This document shows, one piece after another, positions 51,351-59,866 of a stretch of 64,000 nt of DNA (position 1 is the stretch's first letter; each line of letters starts with the position of its first letter). The translations under genes and the position numbers were made by a program. Location of the stretch: the NCBI RefSeq assembly GCF_046707225.1, contig NZ_JBJKOP010000029.1, positions 1-64,000 on the forward strand, written 5' to 3'. Origin of the DNA: Caproicibacter sp046707225. GTDB taxonomy: Bacteria > Bacillota > Clostridia > Oscillospirales > Acutalibacteraceae. Under the pieces are notes generated by a model. It saw only the letters and a list, made by a program, of their open reading frames with translations. It did not search any database and was not told the origin of the DNA.

Positions 51351-52010
51351 TTGAACGATGTTATTCTGAACAGCCTTTCCTACGGCATGTATGCGATTGG
51401 CGTGAAAGACGGGGAGAAAAAATCCGCCTGCATTGCCAATACGGTCATTCAGGTCGCAAATACGCCTAACATTATTGCCGTCAGTCTGAACCACGACAAT
51501 TACAGTTGCCGATGCATTCAAAAGAACGGTCTTTTTACCGTTTCCGTTCTGTCGGAGGACACTTCCGGCGCTGTGATCGGTGCTTTGGGCTTTTCTTCCG
51601 GACGCGATACGGATAAATTGAAGAACGTAAGACACCGCGTCCTTGCGGAAGGCGTTCCCGTAATTAAGGAAAATACCTGCTGCTGGTTTCTCTGCAGGGT
51701 GCTGACTTCGTCGGAAACGGCGACTCATACCGTATTTATCGCGGAAGTGATCGCAGGCAGTGAAAAGGCTGTCGGCAAACCGATGACATACGAGTATTAT
51801 CACAGAGTCATTAAAGGCAGGGCGCCGAAAAACGCTCCCACCTATCGCGAAGAAAAGCAAACAACTCAGGAACAGGACGGAGAAAGCTGGGTTTGTACCG
51901 TTTGCGGCTATGTATACAGCGATCCCTTTGTTCCGTTCGAGGAACTGCCGGATGACTGGGTGTGCCCCATTTGCGGGGCGCCGAAATCGGCATTTAAACG
52001 ACAGCAGTAA
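51351..52010 (+). CDS. Flavin reductase domain-rubredoxin fusion (high molecular weight rubredoxin type)
   Basis: 219 residues. The N-terminal 160 form an FMN-binding flavin reductase-like domain (LSYGMYAIGVKDGEKKSA, CIANTVIQVANTPNIIAVSL, FTVSVLSEDT). The last 50 are a complete rubredoxin: WVCTVCGYVYSD and WVCPICGAPKSAF supply the four Fe ligands. In clostridia such proteins pass electrons from NAD(P)H to flavodiiron proteins and help remove O2 or NO. The start is TTG 51351 after GGGGG. It is a single gene, with a terminator at 52016-52062. Confidence 0.88.
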   Translation: MNDVILNSLSYGMYAIGVKDGEKKSACIANTVIQVANTPNIIAVSLNHDNYSCRCIQKNGLFTVSVLSEDTSGAVIGALGFSSGRDTDKLKNVRHRVLAEGVPVIKENTCCWFLCRVLTSSETATHTVFIAEVIAGSEKAVGKPMTYEYYHRVIKGRAPKNAPTYREEKQTTQEQDGESWVCTVCGYVYSDPFVPFEELPDDWVCPICGAPKSAFKRQQ

Positions 52011-52015
52011 TAGAA

Positions 52016-52062
52016 AAGCTCACACCGATGCATTTGTTTTGCACCGGGCGGGCTTTTTTTTT
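52016..52062 (+). terminator. Terminator with long T-run
   Basis: An imperfect stem (AAGCTC...CACCG with its complement in CACCGGGCGGGCTT) followed by nine T's, just after the rubredoxin gene. Confidence 0.65.
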
Positions 52063-52127
52063 GGGCAATTTAGGGTAAAAAAGCAGTGCTTTTTACTGAT
52101 ATATTACGTTTGAGGAGTGTTCATTCC

Positions 52128-53450
52128 ATGGCAAAGCATATCATTCAGGTAGAAGAAAAACCCCCTATTTTGAAAGCGATTCCGCTTTCGGTGCAGCATC
52201 TGTTCGCGATGTTCAGCGCGTCGGTCCTTGTCCCGATTTTGTTCGGCATCAGTCCGTCCGTAGTTCTTTTTATGAACGGAATCGGCACTTTGATCTACAT
52301 TTTGGTAACGGGAGGGAAAGCTCCGGCATTTCTGGGTTCCAGCTTCGCTTTTCTCGCGCCGGCCGGCATCATCATAGCAACCAAGGGACTAGGCTACCCT
52401 TATGCTCTAGGCGGGTTTGTCGTTTCCGGCGCGGTGTTCTGCATCGTTGCCGTCATCATCCGTTTTTGCGGCACAAAATGGATTGACGTGATTCTGCCTC
52501 CTGCGGCGATGGGGTCTGTCGTGGCTTTAATCGGACTGGAGCTTTCCGGTTCGGCGGCCAATATGGGCGGGCTGATTTTAAGCGATACATACACACAGAT
52601 TGATCCGAAAAAGATTACGGTCTTCCTGATTACGCTCGGAATGGCGGTGTTCGGCAGCGTGCTGTTCCGCAGGTTCCTCGCGGTAATCCCCATTCTGATT
52701 GCGATCCTTACCGGCTATTGTATCGCTTGGGGCATGGGAATGGTCGATTTTTCGGCGGTCGCCGCCGCGCCGGTCTTTGCCGTTCCGAATTTCCAGCCCG
52801 CCCGGTTTGACTGGAACGCCATTTCCATTATCCTGCCAGCGACGCTGGTCGTGGTCTCCGAACACATCGGCCACCAGATCGTAACCGGCAAAATTGTCGG
52901 CCGAGACCTGCTCCGGACACCCGGCCTGCACCGCACAATGTTTGGCGACGGACTGTCGACCATGATTTCCGGTCTTTGCGGCTCCGTACCGACGACAACC
53001 TATGGCGAAAATATCGGGGTTATGGCAATGACCGGCGTGTACAGCGTTTGGGTGATCGGCGGGGCAGCGGTTCTGTCCATTGCCATCTCTTTTTTGGGCA
53101 AGGTTTCCGCGGTGATTCAATCCATTCCGGGCCCGGTCATGGGCGGCGTCAGCTTCCTGCTTTACGGCATGATCGCTTCCTCCGGCGTGCGGCTGCTGGT
53201 TGATCAGAAAGTGGATTACAGCCGTTCGCGCAACCTTGCTATGACCAGCGTCGTACTCGTCACGGGCCTTTCCGGGGCGTTTGTGCAGCTATGGAAGGTC
53301 AAGCTGACGGGAATGTCCCTCGGAGCCGTGGTCGCCATGCTGCTCGGTCTGATCTTCTGGGTCATCGACCGGTTCCACGCGGCGAACGACTATGATGATT
53401 CCGCCGAAGCAGCCGAAAAACAGTCGAACTTTTACGCCGGTATTGAATAA
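52128..53450 (+). CDS. Uracil/xanthine permease (NCS2 family)
   Basis: 440 residues and about 13 hydrophobic helices. Typical NCS2 stretches are IPLSVQHLFAMFSASVLVPIL, AFLGSSFAFLAPAG, SEHIGHQIVTGKIVGRDLL and SVPTTTYGENIGVMAMTG (the QH, SEH and N-containing motifs for base binding). It most resembles uracil permease UraA. ATG 52128 is preceded by GAGGAG. No purine or PyrR element is visible upstream, so regulation is unknown. Confidence 0.9.
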   Translation: MAKHIIQVEEKPPILKAIPLSVQHLFAMFSASVLVPILFGISPSVVLFMNGIGTLIYILVTGGKAPAFLGSSFAFLAPAGIIIATKGLGYPYALGGFVVSGAVFCIVAVIIRFCGTKWIDVILPPAAMGSVVALIGLELSGSAANMGGLILSDTYTQIDPKKITVFLITLGMAVFGSVLFRRFLAVIPILIAILTGYCIAWGMGMVDFSAVAAAPVFAVPNFQPARFDWNAISIILPATLVVVSEHIGHQIVTGKIVGRDLLRTPGLHRTMFGDGLSTMISGLCGSVPTTTYGENIGVMAMTGVYSVWVIGGAAVLSIAISFLGKVSAVIQSIPGPVMGGVSFLLYGMIASSGVRLLVDQKVDYSRSRNLAMTSVVLVTGLSGAFVQLWKVKLTGMSLGAVVAMLLGLIFWVIDRFHAANDYDDSAEAAEKQSNFYAGIE

Positions 53451-53471
53451 TGCTGCGGTTCATACTATAAT
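53443..53471 (+). promoter_or_regulatory. Promoter of the split transketolase genes
   Basis: TTGAAT (53443-53448), 17-bp spacer, TATAAT (53466-53471); it overlaps the end of the permease gene. Confidence 0.6.
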
Positions 53472-53510
53472 AAAAGTGAATTGCAGCGGATTCAATTTAG
53501 GAGGTTAGCA

Positions 53511-54356
53511 ATGGAGACAGAACTGAAAAAACAGTTGGAAATTGCCGCGTGCAAAATCCGGCTGGGCGCCGTTGAAGGCGTTTATCACGCAAAATCCGGG
53601 CATCCGGGCGGCTCTTTGTCCGCGGCGGATATTTTCTCTTATCTTTATTTTCGGGAGCTTCGGATTAATCCGAAAAATCCGAAAGAGCCCGACCGCGACC
53701 GTTTCGTTTTATCAAAGGGGCACACCTGCCCCGGACTGTACGCGGCTCTGGCGCTCAAAGGCTATTTTGCAGAGGATGAACTGAAAAAGCTGAGACAGAT
53801 CGGCGCGATGCTTCAGGGGCATCCGGATATGAAGGGAACGCCCGGAATCGATATGAGCACCGGCTCGCTCGGGCAGGGGATTTCGGCTGCCTGCGGCATG
53901 GCGCTTGCCGGCAAAATGGATCGGAAGGATTACCGGGTCTATGCTCTTCTGGGCGACGGGGAACTGGAAGAGGGCCAGGTATGGGAGGCCTCCATGTTTG
54001 CCGGGCACCACAGTCTGGACAACCTGTGCCTGATTGTCGACATCAACGGCCTGCAGATCGACGGCCCGACCGCCGAAGTTGCGGGGCCTGAACCAATCGA
54101 TGAGAAATTCCGCGCGTTTGGGTTTGACGTTCAAAGCATCGACGGGCACGATCTTGACGCGATTGAAAAGGCGTTTGAATACGCTAAAACCGTAAAGGGA
54201 AAACCGTCCGTGATTCTCGCGAAAACCGTCAAGGGCAAAGGTGTTTCCTACATGGAAAACAAGGCGGGCTGGCACGGCAAGGCGCCGAACGACGAGGAAT
54301 ACGCGGTTGCCGTGCGCGAACTGAAACAGGCCCTGGCCGGATTGGAGGCGGAATAA
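53511..54356 (+). CDS. Transketolase, N-terminal subunit
   Basis: 281 residues that match the TPP-binding N-terminal half of transketolase: YHAKSGHPGGSLSAADI, STGSLGQGISAACGMAL, and the TPP/Mg motif GDGELEEGQVWEAS (residues 145-160) with VDINGLQIDG. It works with the next gene in the non-oxidative pentose phosphate pathway. ATG 53511 follows GGAGG. Splitting into two genes is usual in Clostridia. Confidence 0.95.
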   Translation: METELKKQLEIAACKIRLGAVEGVYHAKSGHPGGSLSAADIFSYLYFRELRINPKNPKEPDRDRFVLSKGHTCPGLYAALALKGYFAEDELKKLRQIGAMLQGHPDMKGTPGIDMSTGSLGQGISAACGMALAGKMDRKDYRVYALLGDGELEEGQVWEASMFAGHHSLDNLCLIVDINGLQIDGPTAEVAGPEPIDEKFRAFGFDVQSIDGHDLDAIEKAFEYAKTVKGKPSVILAKTVKGKGVSYMENKAGWHGKAPNDEEYAVAVRELKQALAGLEAE

Positions 54357-55298
54357 ATGGCGGAAATGGTGAAAAAAGCGACAAGGGAAAGCTACGGAAT
54401 GGCGCTTTCTCAGCTTGGGGATGAGTTCCCGCAGATCGTCGTCTTGGACGCCGACCTTGCGGAGGCGACCAAGACGGGGATTTTCAAGAAAAAGTATCCG
54501 GAGCGCTTTGTTGACTGCGGCATCGCGGAGTCGAATATGATCGGCGTCGCGGCGGGCCTTGCAACCTGCGGAAAAATTCCGTTTGCAACCTCTTTTGCCA
54601 TGTTTGCGACCGGCCGTGCCTTTGAACAGGTTCGCAATTCCGTGTGCTATCCGCATCTGAACGTGAAGGTCGTGGGAACGCACGCCGGGATTTCCGTCGG
54701 AGAGGACGGCGCGACGCATCAGTGTCTGGAGGACATCGCTCTGATGCGCTCCCTGCCGGGCATGACGGTCATCAGTCCGTCGGACCACTACGAGACTCTG
54801 GCGGCGGTTCGCGCGGCAGCGGAGCATAACGGCCCTGTTTATCTTCGCCTGAGCCGCCTTGCGGTGGAAAGCTTTAATAATTCAGACGATTACCGGTTTG
54901 AACTGGGCAAAGGCGTTACGCTGCGAGACGGCAGGGACGTGACAATCGTCGCGACGGGCTTGATGGTTTCCCGTGCGCTGGAAGCAGCGAAGCTGCTGGA
55001 GCAGAAGGGAATCGATGCCCGCGTGATCAATATCCACACGATCAAACCGATCGACCGCGAACTGATTTTAAAGGCGGCAAAGGAAACCGGGAAGATCGTT
55101 ACCGTCGAGGAACATAATGTGATCGGCGGGCTTGGGGATGCGGCTGCTGCCGTCCTGAGCGAAGAATGCCCGACTCCGCTGCGTAAAATCGGCGTAAACG
55201 ACCAGTTTGGACATTCCGGTCCGGCGGCGGATCTTTTGGAGCAGTTCGGTCTTTGCGCTTCTCATATTGCGGAAGAGACGGAAAAGTTTTTGAAATAA
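54357..55298 (+). CDS. Transketolase, C-terminal subunit
   Basis: 313 residues holding the pyrimidine-binding and C-terminal domains: FVDCGIAESNMIGVAAGLA, GEDGATHQCLEDIALMRSLPG and NIHTIKPIDRELI. It starts directly after the stop of the N-terminal subunit (GGAGG within that gene's end), so both chains are made in equal amounts. Intact. Confidence 0.95.
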   Translation: MAEMVKKATRESYGMALSQLGDEFPQIVVLDADLAEATKTGIFKKKYPERFVDCGIAESNMIGVAAGLATCGKIPFATSFAMFATGRAFEQVRNSVCYPHLNVKVVGTHAGISVGEDGATHQCLEDIALMRSLPGMTVISPSDHYETLAAVRAAAEHNGPVYLRLSRLAVESFNNSDDYRFELGKGVTLRDGRDVTIVATGLMVSRALEAAKLLEQKGIDARVINIHTIKPIDRELILKAAKETGKIVTVEEHNVIGGLGDAAAAVLSEECPTPLRKIGVNDQFGHSGPAADLLEQFGLCASHIAEETEKFLK

Positions 55299-55394
55299 AC
55301 AGGTTCCACTTGCGGAACGCCGGTACGGTCGTGGGAAAAGCTTTTCCCGCGGCCGTTTTTATCACAAAAATTTCGTACAATAGGGGTGAATTGC

Positions 55395-56396
55395 TTGCGG
55401 CAAAATGAGACCGGCAGAATCCGGATTCTGGCGTTACTCGAGCTTCTGGATGAACTGACGGATGAAGAACATCCCCTCTCTTCCCAGGAGTTGATTGGGC
55501 TGCTGCAGGAGCAGGGGATTTCAACAGGCAGAAAAACCGTGTACAGGGACGTTTCCGCTCTGCGCGCGCACGGGTTGGAAATCCTTTTTACGCGGAAGCC
55601 GAAAGCGGGCTTTTTTCTCGCCGAACGGCGGTTTGAGCCGCCGGAGGTCCGCCTGCTGATGGATGCGGTGCAGGCCGCGCCGTTTCTTACGGAAAAAAAG
55701 ACCGCGGAGCTGATGCGGAAGCTGAGCGGGCTGACGAGCGTGGCCCAAGCCGGAGAGACGGCGGGAAAAACGCACATGAATCTGCGGCCAAAATATGACA
55801 ATGAGGAAATTTACTATACGATAGACGCGATCAACCGGGCCGTAGCCCAAAAGAAAAAAATCTCCTTTCTCTATCGCCGCCACGTCATCCGGGGAAACCG
55901 GGTCGTTTGGGAGGAAGGAAGAAGATTTGTAATCAGTCCGTATGCGCTGATTTGGGACAGCGACAAATATTATCTGGCGGGGAATTATGAAAAATACGAC
56001 GATGTCAGCGTTTACCGTCTGGACAGGATCAAACACGCGGAGATCAGCGCGCGGACTGCGAGGCCGTTCCATGAAGTGAGCGGCTACCGGGACCGCTTCG
56101 ACGCGGAAGACTACGCAGCCAAAACATTTCATTTGTACCACGGCGAGTTGCAAACGGTTGTTCTGCGCTGCGCCGACGAGGCTTTGGAGCCTTTGCTGGA
56201 CAAATTCGGCGGCAACCTGAAAATTTCAGAAAGAGAAAATGGGCTTTTCCATGTGCGGGCCAAAGTATTTGCGGGCGAGGGCCTGGTGGAATGGCTGCTG
56301 CAATACGGCGACCGAATCTGCGTGCTGTCGCCGCAAAAGTTACGGGATCAGGTGGCAGAGCGGGTGCGATGCATTGGGAAAGCCTATGGGCTTTAA
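55395..56396 (+). CDS. HTH-WYL transcriptional regulator (YafY-like)
   Basis: 333 residues. An N-terminal HTH_11 winged helix (ALLELLDELTDEEHPLSSQELIGLLQEQGI, then VYRDVSALRAHG) precedes a WYL ligand-binding domain (about 140-215: ISPYALIWDSDKYYLAGNY, with the WYL variant region) and a C-terminal extension with EGLVEWLLQYGD. Such regulators sense ligands including nucleic acids or nucleotides. Start TTG 55395 follows AGGGGTG. It overlaps mntP tail to tail by 4 bp. The target is unknown. Confidence 0.85.
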   Translation: MRQNETGRIRILALLELLDELTDEEHPLSSQELIGLLQEQGISTGRKTVYRDVSALRAHGLEILFTRKPKAGFFLAERRFEPPEVRLLMDAVQAAPFLTEKKTAELMRKLSGLTSVAQAGETAGKTHMNLRPKYDNEEIYYTIDAINRAVAQKKKISFLYRRHVIRGNRVVWEEGRRFVISPYALIWDSDKYYLAGNYEKYDDVSVYRLDRIKHAEISARTARPFHEVSGYRDRFDAEDYAAKTFHLYHGELQTVVLRCADEALEPLLDKFGGNLKISERENGLFHVRAKVFAGEGLVEWLLQYGDRICVLSPQKLRDQVAERVRCIGKAYGL

Positions 56397-56977
56397 AGAA
56401 AGACGTGGTCGATAAAGATTTTTATTCCGATTCCGATTAGGACGGCACCGCCGAAATACTCCGCCTGGCAGGAGAAAAGCGTTCCGAATCTCTTGCCGAT
56501 ATAAACGCCGGTCAGACACATGAAAAAAGTAATCAGGCCGATGACGGCGACCGACACGCCCATCAAAAAAACGGTGGAAGCGCCGACCGCCGACGGAAGA
56601 ATAATTCCGGTTGCGAGCGCGTCGATGCTGGTTGCCACCGCGAGCGCAACCAGAGTTTTCGGTTTGATGTCGTCCTGCCTGCGGTCATGGATTCCGCAGT
56701 ATGTCTTTTTATGCGCTTCACGGATCATACCGATCCCCAGGTAGCTCAAAAGAATCAGAGCGACCCAGTGATCCACCGCGCTGATGAGGCTTTCTCCCGC
56801 TTTTCCGATCATCCAGCCGAGCAGCGGCATTACGGACTGAAACAGCCCGAAGCAAAGCGCCAGCTTCATGGCAAACCACAGCGTTACCTTTTTTGTGATA
56901 GCCCCATTCGTGATGCAGACGGCAAACGCATCCATCGCAAGGCCAAATCCAATCCCACACAGAGAAACGTAATCCAT
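56393..56977 (-). CDS. mntP: Manganese efflux pump MntP
   Basis: 194 residues, six transmembrane helices, with paired motifs GFGLAMDAFAVCITNG at the start and AVATSIDALATGI in the second repeat (Asp residues in the membrane for Mn2+ export), and CGIHDRR in the loop. ATG 56977 follows CGGAGGG. No yybP-ykoY manganese riboswitch is visible in the short upstream gap. Confidence 0.92.
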   Translation of the reverse strand: MDYVSLCGIGFGLAMDAFAVCITNGAITKKVTLWFAMKLALCFGLFQSVMPLLGWMIGKAGESLISAVDHWVALILLSYLGIGMIREAHKKTYCGIHDRRQDDIKPKTLVALAVATSIDALATGIILPSAVGASTVFLMGVSVAVIGLITFFMCLTGVYIGKRFGTLFSCQAEYFGGAVLIGIGIKIFIDHVFL

Positions 56978-57073
56978 TCTTTCCCTCCGAATTCAGGCGT
57001 TAAAAATTATCATACCTTGTTTCAGATTTTCTGTCAATTCATTCGGCAAAAACCAAATTTTCAGGAGTTGTTA

Positions 57074-57102
57074 TTGCGTTTTTTTCGCTTTCATGATAGA
57101 AT
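57074..57102 (+). promoter_or_regulatory. Promoter of hisH-hisF
   Basis: TTGCGT (57074-57079), 17-bp spacer, TAGAAT (57097-57102). Confidence 0.6.
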
Positions 57103-57131
57103 GAATTACCATACGAAAGCGGGGAAACATC

Positions 57132-57752
57132 ATGATAGCAGTCATTGATTACGGGGCCGGTAATCTACAGAGCGTTGTGAAGGCATTCCGGCATATCGGC
57201 TGTGAATGTTGCATTACAGACGATCCGGAACGCCTGGCGGAAGCGGATGCGGCAGTGCTGCCCGGGCAGGGCGCGTTCGGTGACGCGATGCGCTGCCTGG
57301 AATGCTCCAAAATGGTGGGGCCGACGCTGGATTTTATTCGTTCCGGAAAGCCTTTTCTCGGAATCTGCGTGGGGCTGCAGCTTCTGTTCGAAAGCAGCGA
57401 GGAATCGCCCGGGGTACGCGGACTTTCCGTTTTCCCGAGCAAAATTCTTCGCATCCCCGACGCCCCCGGGCTAAAAATTCCGCATATCGGATGGAACAGT
57501 TTAAACCTGTTTCGCGAAGATGCTTTATTTGAAGGTTTGAAGGAAAATCCGTTTGTTTATTTTGACCATTCCTATTACTTAAAAACCGACGACCGCGGTC
57601 TTGTTGCCGCCACGGCGGATTATGGAGCGGAACTGGATGTGGCAATCCACAGCGGCAATGTCTTTGCCACGCAGTTTCACCCGGAAAAAAGCGGGGCGAC
57701 GGGGTTGCGGATGCTCCGAAATTTTGCCCTGCCGCTGAAATCGGAGGGCTGA
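57132..57752 (+). CDS. hisH: Imidazole glycerol phosphate synthase, glutaminase subunit HisH
   Basis: 206 residues. The class I glutamine amidotransferase triad is visible: Cys in FLGICVGLQLLFESSEE (near residue 80), and His-Pro-Glu in FATQFHPEKSG (about 178-186). It supplies ammonia to HisF for histidine and AICAR formation. ATG 57132 is preceded by GGGGAAA. It is 2 bp from hisF; the other his genes are not here. Confidence 0.95.
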   Translation: MIAVIDYGAGNLQSVVKAFRHIGCECCITDDPERLAEADAAVLPGQGAFGDAMRCLECSKMVGPTLDFIRSGKPFLGICVGLQLLFESSEESPGVRGLSVFPSKILRIPDAPGLKIPHIGWNSLNLFREDALFEGLKENPFVYFDHSYYLKTDDRGLVAATADYGAELDVAIHSGNVFATQFHPEKSGATGLRMLRNFALPLKSEG

Positions 57753-57754
57753 CG

Positions 57755-58513
57755 ATGTACGCGAAACGAATTATTCCATGCCTTGATGTAAAGAACGGTC
57801 GTGTGGTCAAGGGAATGGAGTTTGTCAATCTGCGCGACGCGGGCGACCCGGTGAGAGCTGCGGTGGAGTATGACCGGCAGAGCGCGGACGAACTGGTTTT
57901 TTTGGATATCACCGCTTCCTCGGACGCGAGAAACATTATCATCGACCTGGTCGGGCAGGTGGCAAACAGCATCTTTATTCCGTTTACTGTCGGCGGCGGA
58001 ATCCGCACGGTTGAAGATTTTACGGCTCTGCTCCGTGCCGGGGCGGACAAGGTTTCCGTGAATTCCGCCGCAATTCAGAATCCTGGCCTGATTTCCGCGG
58101 CAGCCGAAAAATTCGGCAGCCAGTGCGTTGTCTGCGCAATCGATGCGAAGCGGCGCGCGGAGGGCGGCTGGGCGGTTTACCGCAACGGCGGCAGGGTTAA
58201 CACGGGGATGGATGCCGTAGAGTGGGCGCAGGAAGCGGCGCGGCGCGGCGCGGGGGAAATCCTGCTGACCAGCATGGACTGCGACGGCGTGAAAAACGGG
58301 TATGATCTGGAACTGACCGCGGCCGTATCCGAAAAGGTTTCCATTCCGGTGATTGCATCCGGGGGAGCAGGGAAGCCGGAGCATTTCTATGACGCTTTTA
58401 CCCGCGGAAAAGCGGATGCCGTGCTGGCGGCGTCTTTGTTTCACTTTGGTGAAATCCGGATTCCGGATCTGAAAGACTACCTTTCGCAGCGCGGAATTCC
58501 GGTCCGAAAATAA
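57755..58513 (+). CDS. hisF: Imidazole glycerol phosphate synthase, cyclase subunit HisF
   Basis: 252-residue TIM barrel. The catalytic Asp is in IIPCLDVKNGRVVKG (near residue 11), the second in VVCAIDAKRR (near 130), with VGGGIRTVEDF and ASGGAGKPEHF for phosphate binding. It works with HisH. Complete. A terminator lies at 58531-58560. Confidence 0.95.
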   Translation: MYAKRIIPCLDVKNGRVVKGMEFVNLRDAGDPVRAAVEYDRQSADELVFLDITASSDARNIIIDLVGQVANSIFIPFTVGGGIRTVEDFTALLRAGADKVSVNSAAIQNPGLISAAAEKFGSQCVVCAIDAKRRAEGGWAVYRNGGRVNTGMDAVEWAQEAARRGAGEILLTSMDCDGVKNGYDLELTAAVSEKVSIPVIASGGAGKPEHFYDAFTRGKADAVLAASLFHFGEIRIPDLKDYLSQRGIPVRK

Positions 58514-58530
58514 AATTGCAGAAAAAAGGG

Positions 58531-58560
58531 ATGAGAGCCGCATCAGGCTCTCATTTTTTA
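58531..58560 (+). terminator. Terminator after hisF
   Basis: ATGAGAGCC with GGCTCTCAT, 9-bp stem, followed by a run of six T's. Confidence 0.8.
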
Positions 58561-58616
58561 TGGATAGAACGTCCCCGTACGGCATAAGAATTAGTATGAA
58601 ATTGGAGGTGCTGGAA

Positions 58617-59765
58617 ATGAAGTTGAAAAAAATGTCGGCCTGCCTGCTTGCGGCCATGGCCGTACTTTTCAGCCTGCCGCTGGGGGCTTCGGCGATGTCG
58701 GAAGAGGAAGTCAAGGCGCCTTCCGCCGTGCTGATGGAGGCACAGACCGGCAAAGTCCTGTACGAGAAAAACGATCATGAGCAGCGCGCATGCGCTTCCA
58801 TTACCAAGGTTATGACGCTGCTGCTTGTGATGGAAGCGATCGACAGTGGAAAAATCGGCATGGACGATACCGTGACGGCAAGTGAACACGCGGCTTCGAT
58901 GGGCGGTTCCGACATCTGGCTGGAGCCTGGCGAAAGCATGACGGTGGACGACATGCTCAAGGCGACGGTGATTGCCAGCGCCAACGATGCGGCGGTGGCT
59001 TTGGCGGAATATGTCGCGGGGAGCGAGGACGAGTTTGTCGCGCAGATGAATCAGCGTGCCAAAGAGCTTGGAATGAAAGACACTGTCTTTAAAAACGTCA
59101 ACGGCCTTGACGAAGACGGGCATGTAACATCCGCCTACGATATCGCGCTGATGTCAAAAGAATTAATCAAGCACAAAAAAATCTACGACTACACGAAAAC
59201 GTGGATGGATAATGTTAGGGGTGGAAAAACCCAGTTGGTTAACACCAACAAGCTTTTGAAAAGCTACAAAGGAATCACAGGACTGAAAACCGGCACAACC
59301 GGCAAGGCTGGCAGTTGCATCTCCGCGACGGCGGAGAGGGACGGGGTCAGTCTCATCGCGGTGGTTCTCGGAAGCTCCAGCACATCCGACCGCTTTAAAG
59401 CAGCTTCAACCCTGCTGGATTACGGCTTCGCCAACTGGTCGGTCGTCAAACCGCAGATACCGCCGGAAGCAAACGTGCCGATCGTTGTGGAAAACGGCAT
59501 GAACGCGGTTGTGGAGCCCAATGTTAACAGCAATGAGAGTATTCTGGTTCCAAAGGGAAAGGCCGGGGATGTGAAATCCAAGGTTTCTCTCAACAGCGAA
59601 ATTCGCGCGCCGGTGGAGGAAGGGCAGGTGCTCGGTAAAATCACCTATTCGTTGAATAATGAGGTTTTAAAGGAATCGGAAATCCGCGCAAAGAAAGCGG
59701 TGGAGGCGATTACGTTTACCTCGGCGTTCTTCCTGCTGCTCCGTTTGGCCATGATGGACCCGTAA
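58617..59765 (+). CDS. D-alanyl-D-alanine carboxypeptidase (PBP5/DacF type)
   Basis: 382 residues with a signal peptide (MKLKKMSACLLAAMAVLFS, cleaved after ASA). The penicillin-binding motifs are SITK (near residue 62), SAND (near 119) and KTGTTG (near 225). A beta-rich C-terminal domain and an amphipathic tail (AITFTSAFFLLLRLAMMD) fit membrane attachment. It trims peptidoglycan pentapeptides. ATG 58617 follows GGAGGTG; the longer frame from 58560 contains the hisF terminator. Confidence 0.92.
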   Translation: MKLKKMSACLLAAMAVLFSLPLGASAMSEEEVKAPSAVLMEAQTGKVLYEKNDHEQRACASITKVMTLLLVMEAIDSGKIGMDDTVTASEHAASMGGSDIWLEPGESMTVDDMLKATVIASANDAAVALAEYVAGSEDEFVAQMNQRAKELGMKDTVFKNVNGLDEDGHVTSAYDIALMSKELIKHKKIYDYTKTWMDNVRGGKTQLVNTNKLLKSYKGITGLKTGTTGKAGSCISATAERDGVSLIAVVLGSSSTSDRFKAASTLLDYGFANWSVVKPQIPPEANVPIVVENGMNAVVEPNVNSNESILVPKGKAGDVKSKVSLNSEIRAPVEEGQVLGKITYSLNNEVLKESEIRAKKAVEAITFTSAFFLLLRLAMMDP

Positions 59766-59800
59766 AATTCTTAATTTTTCCTGAATAATGTTAATCCGCC

Positions 59801-59829
59801 TTGCAAACTCAGCCCGCCTATTGTAAAAT
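59801..59829 (+). promoter_or_regulatory. Promoter of pgi
   Basis: TTGCAA (59801-59806), 17-bp spacer, TAAAAT (59824-59829). Confidence 0.6.
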
Positions 59830-59866
59830 ATAGTTGCAAGAACTGCAATAGGTAGGGGGAAAAGAA

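Noticed and set aside
52011..52127. Purine or other riboswitch before the nucleobase permease
   Set aside because: The short gap contains only the terminator of the previous gene and a Shine-Dalgarno sequence.
56978..57057. yybP-ykoY manganese riboswitch upstream of mntP
   Set aside because: The gap is under 100 bp before the divergent hisH promoter and lacks the expected paired elements.
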